Assembly: GCA_035491895.1 (NCBI GenBank)
Contig: DATJJY010000084.1
Location: forward strand, 1-64,000
Direction: 5' to 3'
DNA: 64,000 bases
DNA from: DASTHG01 sp035491895
Lineage (GTDB): Bacteria; Gemmatimonadota; Gemmatimonadetes; Gemmatimonadales; GWC2-71-9
Shown here: positions 18,298 through 25,189 of the stretch, one piece after another
How the letters are laid out: every line of letters starts with the position of its first letter
Position numbering within the stretch: the first letter of the stretch is position 1
Notes under the pieces: model-generated
Databases searched by the model: none
Seen by the model: only the letters and a program-made list of their open reading frames with translations
What the model was told of the DNA's origin: nothing
Position numbers and translations under genes: made by a program

Positions 18298-19212
18298 TTA
18301 GCTGAGGAGCTGGAGGATGGCACCGAGCGACGCCAGCACCGATGCGGCAACCAGGAACTGCGGGACTCGGCTCAAGCGGAACCGCGCCATGCTGGATTCG
18401 ACCACGCCCACGGCGACGGCCACCGTCAAAAGACCCGCCACGAGCAATCCCAATGCCGCGGGACCGGGGAGACGGCCACGGGACGCCAGAACACCGACCA
18501 GTAGCGCGGCGAAGAGGGCCATTCTGAGCGCGGCGCCGTAGAGGAGCAGCGCCAGATCCGGGCCACTGTGATCGAGCACGGTAACCTCGTGAATCATGGT
18601 CAGCTCGAGGTGCGTGGCGGGATCGTCCACCGGCATGCGGGACGCTTCCGTCAGCAGCACGAAGAACAGGCTCGCCGCGGCCATCGCCAGCGCCGGCGCC
18701 GCCGCGCCCCAGGGAAGCGCTTGCGTTCCGCCGAGCATCCCTTCGAGCGAAAGCTGCCCGCTGGCGAGTGCCAGCACGACGAAGCTGAGAAACAGCGCCG
18801 GCTCGACGAGCGATGCGAAGGTCGCGTCGCGGCTCGCGCCCATCCCTTCAAAGCTCGATCCGGTATCGAGCGCCGCGAGCACCAGGGTGAAGCGGCCCAA
18901 GGCCAGCAGCGCGGCGAACCCCACGAAATCGCCGGTGAAACCAAACAGTGCGTGGCGCCCGTCGAGCGGCAGTAACCCCAGAGCGAGCAACGGAGTCACC
19001 AGTCCGGCCACAGGGGCCAGGCGGAATATCCAAGTCGTCGTCGTGCTGTACACGGCACCCTTGCGCACCAAGCGGAAGAGGTCCCAGTAGAGCTGCATCA
19101 GCGGCGCACCGCGCCGGCCAGTGAGCACCGCTTTCGTCTTGGCTGCGACCCCGGGAAGCACGGGCGCGAGCGCCAGCAGAACGAGGAAGCCGACGGCGGA
19201 TGACGCGGTCAG
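18298..19212 (-). CDS. HyfC/HycD/NuoH-like membrane subunit of Ehr complex
   Basis: A roughly 304-residue membrane protein of the NuoH family that would anchor the peripheral arm. Characteristic pieces are GRRGAPLMQLYWDLFRLVRKGAVYS and the acidic loop TEASRMPVDDPATHLELTMIHE, written here in two parts of the same protein (about 32-56 and 185-206). The start is unusual. No ATG, GTG or TTG lies near the expected N-terminus; CTG 19212 overlaps the upstream stop as CTGA and gives the family's short lead (about 16 residues before APVLPG). The next usable codon is GTG 19284, which would add 24 residues without homology. The CTG lies inside a perfect 7-bp hairpin. I annotate CTG but hold it loosely. 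Confidence 0.85.
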   Translation of the reverse strand: MTASSAVGFLVLLALAPVLPGVAAKTKAVLTGRRGAPLMQLYWDLFRLVRKGAVYSTTTTWIFRLAPVAGLVTPLLALGLLPLDGRHALFGFTGDFVGFAALLALGRFTLVLAALDTGSSFEGMGASRDATFASLVEPALFLSFVVLALASGQLSLEGMLGGTQALPWGAAAPALAMAAASLFFVLLTEASRMPVDDPATHLELTMIHEVTVLDHSGPDLALLLYGAALRMALFAALLVGVLASRGRLPGPAALGLLVAGLLTVAVAVGVVESSMARFRLSRVPQFLVAASVLASLGAILQLLS

Positions 19213-21176
19213 GGGGACGCCCCCTGCGCCAGATAGAGGAGGAGCAGCAGCAGGATAGCGATGACGTACAGGAGGTACACCCACAACCGGCCGTGCTGGA
19301 GGGGACGGAGCCGCGCCAACACCCCACGCACGGCGCTCCAAGCGGGGAGGATCGCTCCGTCCAGGACGAGCTCGCGGGCTTGACTGTGAAACGCCCTTCC
19401 CCCATGGGCGTGCGTTTCGTGGACGCCAGCCAAGCGGCCATACGCCGCGAGGAGCGGAGCCGCGAACGACGATGCCGTGTACTGCATCCGCTCGTTCTGG
19501 AGGGCGTAGCCGCACCCCCAGGTCTCCGCCCGCGTGAGCGACCGGCGCCGGCGTACGGCTGCCCACGCCACGGCACCGAGAGCAAGGAGCACGACGAGCA
19601 CGAGCGACCAGAGCCCGAGGCGGACGATCCCCGCGAAGACCTCGCTCCCGCTCGCCGGGAACGGGATTCGCGCGATCGACGCGCCTACGACGAGGGCCGG
19701 CCCAACCGCGAGACCCGGTGCCAGCCCGATGAAAGCGCACGCCCCCGCCAGACCGAACATCGGACCCAGCATGCCGCCTGCGACCTCGTGCCCATGTAGC
19801 GCCGCGTCACTTCGAGGCACCCCCAGGAACACGACGCCGCATACCTTCGCGAAACATGCCAGGGCGAGGCCACCAATGATCGCGAGGCCGACTACGCCGA
19901 GGAGAACCAACCGGATGGACCCTCCAGCCGTGCCGCCACGCAGCAGGCCGAGATAGATCACCCATTCGCTCACGAAGCCGTTGAGCGGCGGCAATCCCAC
20001 AATGGCGACGGAACCGATTAGGAACGACACCCAGGTGAAGGGCATGCGCCGTCCCAGGCCGCCGAGGCGATCCATGATTCGCGTCCCCGTCGCGTGAACC
20101 GTCGCGCCGGCGCCCAGGAACAGGAGGCTTTTGAAGAGTGCATGATTCATCGTGTGGAGCACCGCGCCGGCGAACCCGAGCACCGCAACGAGGGGAACTC
20201 CGTAGGCCGCGCCCAAGGCCCCCGTTCCCAACCCGATGAGAATGATCCCGATATTTTCGACGCTATGATAGGCGAGGAGGCGCTTCAGGTCGTGCTGCGC
20301 CAGGGCCCAAAGCACGCCGAGAACACCCGACAGCACTCCGCTCACCAGCACCAGCCAGCCCCACCACGCAGGGGGCGCACCGAGCAGGCTCACCACCCGG
20401 ATCAGACCGTAGATCCCCATCTTGATGACCACTCCGGACATCAACGCGGAGACGTGCGTTGGGGCCGACGCGTGGGCGTCGGGAAGCCAGAAGTGGAGCG
20501 GGACGAGACCCGCCTTGAGGCCGAATCCGAAGAGCGCAAGACACAGCACGAGCGCACCTCGGGCGGGCAGGCTGCCAGCCCGACTCGCCAAAGCGTCGAA
20601 GGTGAGTCCACCTCCGGCGCCCGCCCAGGAGGCGAACAGCGCGATCAGCGCGAGGGTGCCAACGTGAGTCGCCACCAGGTACACCCACCCCGCGCGTCGC
20701 ACTTCGGCCCGCTCGTTGTCGAACGTCACCAGGAAGTAGGCGAGTACCGCCATCGCCTCCCAGGCGACGAGAAACGGCACCACGGCTCGCGCCAATACGA
20801 CCAGCGCCAGGGCAGCCAGCTCGACCGCGAAGAGGGCACGCGCGGTCGCAACGCCGCGCCGGCTTCCGTCGCCGCCGAGTGCGCGCAAGCCGTACAACGC
20901 GCTCGCCAGGCCCGGGCCGAGGACGACGAGGAGAAACGCCGCCGAGAGGCGATCGAGACCAAACACCCAGGGGCCGCTCGGCGCCGGGATGGGTATCTGG
21001 ATGTCCGCCGCCGACCCACCCGCCAGCACGCTCACTGCCGGTGCCGCCGCCACCACGCACCCGACGGCGACCAACAGCCCATACGCGCGATCCGCGAGCA
21101 CGGGCCGGCTGCGTAGCACGGCGGCGCACCCCGCGGCGGCTACAATCGTCGCGAGCCCCCAGAAGCACAGGTTCAC
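19209..21176 (-). CDS. HyfB-like antiporter-type membrane subunit of Ehr complex
   Basis: A 655-residue membrane protein of the NuoL/HyfB family with 16 or so helices. Landmarks are VAWEAMAVLAYFLVTFDNE (helix 5 glutamate), FGFGLKAGLVPLHFWLPDAH and APTHVSALMSGVVIKMGIYG (helix 7-8 region), and QHDLKRLLAYHSVENIG. This is the strongest match in the set to hydrogenase-4 component B. It is the first structural gene of the Ehr operon. GTG 21176 overlaps the regulator's stop as GTGA, so complex synthesis is directly coupled to translation of the regulator. The stop overlaps the putative CTG start of the next subunit. Confidence 0.92.
   Translation of the reverse strand: MNLCFWGLATIVAAAGCAAVLRSRPVLADRAYGLLVAVGCVVAAAPAVSVLAGGSAADIQIPIPAPSGPWVFGLDRLSAAFLLVVLGPGLASALYGLRALGGDGSRRGVATARALFAVELAALALVVLARAVVPFLVAWEAMAVLAYFLVTFDNERAEVRRAGWVYLVATHVGTLALIALFASWAGAGGGLTFDALASRAGSLPARGALVLCLALFGFGLKAGLVPLHFWLPDAHASAPTHVSALMSGVVIKMGIYGLIRVVSLLGAPPAWWGWLVLVSGVLSGVLGVLWALAQHDLKRLLAYHSVENIGIILIGLGTGALGAAYGVPLVAVLGFAGAVLHTMNHALFKSLLFLGAGATVHATGTRIMDRLGGLGRRMPFTWVSFLIGSVAIVGLPPLNGFVSEWVIYLGLLRGGTAGGSIRLVLLGVVGLAIIGGLALACFAKVCGVVFLGVPRSDAALHGHEVAGGMLGPMFGLAGACAFIGLAPGLAVGPALVVGASIARIPFPASGSEVFAGIVRLGLWSLVLVVLLALGAVAWAAVRRRRSLTRAETWGCGYALQNERMQYTASSFAAPLLAAYGRLAGVHETHAHGGRAFHSQARELVLDGAILPAWSAVRGVLARLRPLQHGRLWVYLLYVIAILLLLLLYLAQGASP
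19210..19226. repeat. Perfect palindrome over the HyfB stop / HyfC start
   Basis: CAGGGGG (19210-19216), loop ACG, CCCCCTG (19220-19226). On the minus-strand transcript it holds both the HyfB-like stop and the putative CTG start of the HyfC-like gene, so it may tune coupling. Confidence 0.5.
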
Positions 21177-21871
21177 CGCGACGCCACCGGGTGAGTTCCG
21201 CTCGTCGCCTGCTCTAGCTCACGCACGCGGGCGAGCAAAGCATCGGCGCTGGCCCGCCCCTCCAACAGTCCCCTGAGCGTCTTGTCCCGCAGCACAAAGC
21301 CCAGCTGCGCCAGTATCCGGAGGTGGGCTGGGACGTTCGGGCTGATGACGGTGAAGAGTGCGTGCACGGGCTTGCCGTCAACCGCGTCGAACCCCACAGG
21401 GTGGTGCAACAAGCACAGGGTCACGAACGGGGCCGCGACGTGCAGCAGAATCGGGTTGCGGACATGCGGGATGGCGATTCCGTCGCCGATCCCCGTCGAG
21501 CCCATCGCCTCGCGCGCCTCGAGCACCGTGGCGAGAAAGTCGCGGTCGGCGTCGGCGGGGAGCGGCAGGCGCTTCACGATTTGGTGCAGCACCTCTGCTC
21601 TTCCTTCTCCCCCGACGTCGTGATGGATCCCCCCGGTAACCAGTAGCTCCGACAGCAAGGCCACGTCCTCGGGCCGACGCCGCGCCTGATCCAGCAAGCG
21701 ACGGGACACGGCGATGCCCTGTTCCGTAGCCCACTCCCACAGCTCGATGGCGTTCAGATGGAGGCGTTCGTTGACAGTGTGGGCCGGCAGTCCGCGCTGG
21801 CTGATCCAGCGGCGCACGGTCGACTCGTTGACTCCGAGATACGAGGCCGCCTGGTGGACGGTCAGCTGCAT
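21173..21871 (-). CDS. HTH / PTS EIIA (PtsN-type) fusion regulator heading the Ehr operon
   Basis: A 232-residue two-domain protein. Residues 2-50 form an excisionase/MerR-like helix-turn-helix (TVHQAASYLGVNESTVRRWI). Residues 70-225 form a PTS enzyme IIA domain of the fructose/nitrogen class with the phosphorylation-site motif GIGDGIAIPHVRNP, active His136. Such domains accept phosphate from HPr-type proteins and, in PtsN, report nitrogen or energy state. No PTS permease is nearby, so a regulatory use is likely: a phospho-state switch on a DNA-binding domain. The stop overlaps the first Ehr subunit as GTGA. A promoter-like pair lies at 21912-21941. A target site is not recognised. Confidence 0.86.
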   Translation of the reverse strand: MQLTVHQAASYLGVNESTVRRWISQRGLPAHTVNERLHLNAIELWEWATEQGIAVSRRLLDQARRRPEDVALLSELLVTGGIHHDVGGEGRAEVLHQIVKRLPLPADADRDFLATVLEAREAMGSTGIGDGIAIPHVRNPILLHVAAPFVTLCLLHHPVGFDAVDGKPVHALFTVISPNVPAHLRILAQLGFVLRDKTLRGLLEGRASADALLARVRELEQATSGTHPVASR

Positions 21872-21911
21872 GCGAGGGCGAGGCGGGGGCGTGGTGCGGA
21901 CACCGAGCGCG

Positions 21912-21941
21912 AAACTAACGGGAAATGACGCCGCCCGTCAA
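21912..21941 (-). promoter_or_regulatory. Putative sigma-70-type promoter of the regulator-Ehr operon
   Basis: On the minus strand TTGACG (21941-21936) is followed after 18 bases by TAGTTT (21917-21912), 40 bases before ATG 21871. The -35 is strong, the -10 weak. Without it, Ehr would depend on readthrough from the glycosyltransferase genes. Confidence 0.4.
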
Positions 21942-21942
21942 T

Positions 21943-23580
21943 TCACGGACTAGGATCGATACGGAACCGGTAGCGGGTGAGTCGAACGCCTCCGACACTG
22001 ACATCACCCGTGATCGTACCGCCCGCTCGCGCGACCGCCGCGTAGAGCTCCTGCATCATCGTGGGATACGAGTTCGCGACCAGCGCCCAAGCCGTCGGAT
22101 GCGCAACCGCCGCGAGGCGCGCCGCTTCACGGGCCGCCCAGCCGGAATCACTGACGACGGGGACGCCGAAACCGCGGCCCTCGCGCCACTGGATTCCGGA
22201 TGCGAGCCCGAGTACCTCGACCCTGCCGCCGCGCGTCGTCCGGAGGCTGTCGCCTTCCTCCAGCCTAACTGGACGGCCGCGCGGAGGCGTGTTGTGGAAT
22301 GCCGCGGCTCCCGGCGTCCCCGCGTATTGCTCGATCCAATCGAGATACGCCGTATCGGCGCGCGCCCAATCGGTCGTGTAGAAAGCCCACGCCGGGATGC
22401 TTCCGCTCGCCAGGTAGATGGGCTCGTCCCCTCGCGCGAGGCGCTGCAGCGAGTCCACCGCCTCCCGCGTGGAAGCTGGACGATATGGATGGGCGACGTT
22501 CACTCCGATGAGCGCGACAATCGCCACGACGCCGAGCGCCCAGCCGAGGCGCGCTCGTTGCAGCGTGGGGGCGGCGAATACCGCCGCGAGGCCCAGCAGG
22601 AAGGTGGGGACCGTGAACATCAGGAGACGGGCGGCGAGCGGGTACCGCTGCAGGCCAGAGGCGACGAGGAGGAGCAAGAGCGGTACGCCGAGCAGTGCGA
22701 CGCTCGCGCGCGGCAAGCGGCGCAGCCATACCCAGAGCCCCACACCCACGATATCAGCGAAGCCGATGATGACGGCGGCAGGCGCCGAGCGGCCGACGAT
22801 CGACATGAATAGCCCGCGCGCCAGATTCCACCACCCCTCCGCGTGGCTGGGTGCGAAGAACGCGGGGCCCCAGAACTGCTGCATGTACCAACTGGCCGCG
22901 ACCGGTCGGTACAGGAGAGCGTAGAGCGGAACCCACACTGCACCCCACAGAGCCAGGCAAAGGATCAGTCGCCGGGCCGTCCGCCCCCTGAGGGGGCGTA
23001 CGCCCACGACGATCGCCGCCGCCGCCCCCGCCAGCAGAAAGGGAGCGGGAAGCGAACCGAGAATCGCGACGAGACTCACGACCCCGAAGCGGACCCAGAC
23101 GCCCTTCGAATCCGGGCGATCGAGCAGGTCGAGCGTACACCACATCAGGAGGAGGGTGAACAGTGCGTCGGTGATGTACGGCTTGGCGGTGACGCTGTAT
23201 TGAATCAACGCCGGGGCGAAGGCCGCCAGGGCGGACGCGAGGATCGCCGCGGGCTCCGTCAGGAGCCGGCGCCCCACTCCCCAAACCAGAAACGGGATCA
23301 GCGAACCCGCCGCGAGGGGGATGAAGCGAAGCGTGTACTCGTTCATCCCCGCGACTGTCGTGCACAGCTTCACGGCCCAGAGAAAGAGAACCGGACCCGT
23401 CTGGAGCGAGGCCAGTGGACGGAGCAGCTCCATGAAGGAGCGTAGACCCAAGTCCAGGCTCAACGTCGTCTCATCAATCGTCAGCGACGGACGGGAGAGG
23501 TAGAACCCGAGGCGAAGGGCCGTGCCGAGAATCAGGATTACCGTGAGCAGGAACTGTCGACGCCGGAGCGACAACGTCAC
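21943..23580 (-). CDS. Membrane glycosyltransferase-like protein (GT-C fold), copy 2
   Basis: A 545-residue membrane protein with about 11-12 helices and a soluble C-terminal part of about 170 residues. The N-terminus has the acidic motif SRPSLTIDETTLSLDLG after the first helix, typical of GT-C enzymes (GT39/dolichol-phosphate-mannose type), which use polyprenyl-linked sugars at the outer face of the membrane. It is a paralogue of the gene just upstream: both share SRPSLxIDET, the VKLCT..GGMNEY or AGMNEY segment, QYSV.AKPY.TDA, LYRPVAAS.YMQ.FW and SG.IPAWAFYTTDW. Start GTG 23580 overlaps the upstream stop as GTGA. The sugar and acceptor cannot be told. Confidence 0.78.
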   Translation of the reverse strand: MTLSLRRRQFLLTVILILGTALRLGFYLSRPSLTIDETTLSLDLGLRSFMELLRPLASLQTGPVLFLWAVKLCTTVAGMNEYTLRFIPLAAGSLIPFLVWGVGRRLLTEPAAILASALAAFAPALIQYSVTAKPYITDALFTLLLMWCTLDLLDRPDSKGVWVRFGVVSLVAILGSLPAPFLLAGAAAAIVVGVRPLRGRTARRLILCLALWGAVWVPLYALLYRPVAASWYMQQFWGPAFFAPSHAEGWWNLARGLFMSIVGRSAPAAVIIGFADIVGVGLWVWLRRLPRASVALLGVPLLLLLVASGLQRYPLAARLLMFTVPTFLLGLAAVFAAPTLQRARLGWALGVVAIVALIGVNVAHPYRPASTREAVDSLQRLARGDEPIYLASGSIPAWAFYTTDWARADTAYLDWIEQYAGTPGAAAFHNTPPRGRPVRLEEGDSLRTTRGGRVEVLGLASGIQWREGRGFGVPVVSDSGWAAREAARLAAVAHPTAWALVANSYPTMMQELYAAVARAGGTITGDVSVGGVRLTRYRFRIDPSP

Positions 23581-25181
23581 GGCGGCCTCGCGAATCCGAC
23601 CCGCGAACGCTCGACTCCTCCCACCACCGAGTCGACCTCGATCCGCCCGCCGACACGGTCCAGGGCCGCGAACAGCGAATCCCGCGTGCCTGCGTACGCG
23701 GTGGCGATCAACAGCCAGACGGTGGGCCCGGATTGCTTGATGCGGGCCGCTTCCGTGGCGGCCCACCCCGCGTCAGGGGAGCGGCCGCTCAACCCGACCA
23801 CTTCGCGCCATTGGATCCCCGGGGCGAGGCCGAGGATTTCCACTCTCCCGAGCCGCCGTACATCGGAACCCGCCGCATCGGCCACGGTCACTTCTCGGCT
23901 CCGCGGCGCCAGGTTGTGGAAGCCCGGAGCATCGGGGACTCCGCCCCAGCGGCGGATTCTCCCGAGGTAGCCGGTGTCGGGGGATGACCAATCGGTGGTG
24001 TAGAACGCCCAGGCCGGAATTGCGCCGCTCGAGACGTAGACCGGATCGCCAGCTGCGGCCGCGGCGATGGTGCGGATCGCTGGACGCAGCGCCGGCGTGC
24101 GGTAGGGATGCAGAACGTTCACGAGAGCGAGCCCGGCCACGACGAGCGCGCTGATTGTTATGCCGATGAGCCGGCGCCTGGACGAGAGCGCGACAACGCT
24201 CGCCGCAGCGCAGAGCGCGAAGGTCGGCGCCACGCCCAGGAGAACCCTGGCCGAGAGTGGATAACGGTGTACTGGCGACGCGACGAGTACCGCCAGTATG
24301 GGGATCCCGAGGAGACCGGCCGGCGCGCGGCCGGCGCGGCGCGCAAGGATAGCGAAACCAGCCACGAACAGAAGTATGACGAGGGGGATCAAGACGGCTG
24401 GGATCGGACGGGCCACGAGCGACTGTATCACCGCACGTCCAGCCAGCTGCCATCCGGCGACGTCCAACGGGGATAGGAAGGCCCCACTCCAGAACCGCTG
24501 CATGTAGCTGCTCGCGGCGACTGGTCGATACAGGGTGAGATAGAGGTAGAGAAAGGCCACACCCCAGACCGCAATGAGGGCTGCAAGCCGCGCGGCCGAA
24601 CCGGCGGTCCTGGGCTTGAGTCCCAGGAGCAGGGCGACAGCGACACCGCCCAACAGAAACGGCGCAGCGATCGACCCCAGGACGGCTGCAAGTCCAGCTA
24701 CTCCCAGCCATGCCTGGGCCCGGCGTTCTCCCGGACGGTCCAACAGGCGCAACGTGCTTTGCGCCAAGACGAGCGCGATCACCGCGTCCGTCATATACGG
24801 TTTGGCGATCACGCTGTACTGGACGAGGGTCGGCGCAACGCTGGCGATGCCCGTGGCGACCAGTGCCCCGGCCGGGTCGAGCACCCGTTGGCCGACGCGC
24901 CAGACGAGATAGGGGACGACGAGACCGCCGACCAGCGGCACGCTGCGCAGCGCATACTCGTTCATGCCGCCGATCAGGGTGCACAGCTTGACTCCCCAGA
25001 GGAACAGCGGCGCAGCCGTCTGCTCGTAGGCGAGGGGATGCAGCAATCCGGCCAACGACCGCGCCCCGATTTCGAGGCTCGTCATCGTTTCGTCGATCGA
25101 GAGGGAGGGGCGGGAGAGGTAGAGGCCGAGGCGCAGGGCGGCGCCGAGGACGAGGAGGAGCCAGAAGACCCGCCGCCGCAT
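23577..25181 (-). CDS. Membrane glycosyltransferase-like protein (GT-C fold), copy 1
   Basis: A 534-residue membrane protein with an N-terminal signal-anchor helix, the GT-C acidic motif SRPSLSIDETMTSLEIG, about ten further helices and a periplasmic C-terminal region. It is paralogous to the next gene along its full length, clearly from tandem duplication followed by divergence. The likely role is transfer of a sugar to lipid, protein or glycan on the periplasmic side. It lies eight bases after the kinase-TPR gene, so the three genes look like one operon. No partner genes for glycan synthesis are adjacent, which leaves the pathway open. Confidence 0.78.
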   Translation of the reverse strand: MRRRVFWLLLVLGAALRLGLYLSRPSLSIDETMTSLEIGARSLAGLLHPLAYEQTAAPLFLWGVKLCTLIGGMNEYALRSVPLVGGLVVPYLVWRVGQRVLDPAGALVATGIASVAPTLVQYSVIAKPYMTDAVIALVLAQSTLRLLDRPGERRAQAWLGVAGLAAVLGSIAAPFLLGGVAVALLLGLKPRTAGSAARLAALIAVWGVAFLYLYLTLYRPVAASSYMQRFWSGAFLSPLDVAGWQLAGRAVIQSLVARPIPAVLIPLVILLFVAGFAILARRAGRAPAGLLGIPILAVLVASPVHRYPLSARVLLGVAPTFALCAAASVVALSSRRRLIGITISALVVAGLALVNVLHPYRTPALRPAIRTIAAAAAGDPVYVSSGAIPAWAFYTTDWSSPDTGYLGRIRRWGGVPDAPGFHNLAPRSREVTVADAAGSDVRRLGRVEILGLAPGIQWREVVGLSGRSPDAGWAATEAARIKQSGPTVWLLIATAYAGTRDSLFAALDRVGGRIEVDSVVGGVERSRVGFARPP

Positions 25182-25189
25182 CGGCGACG

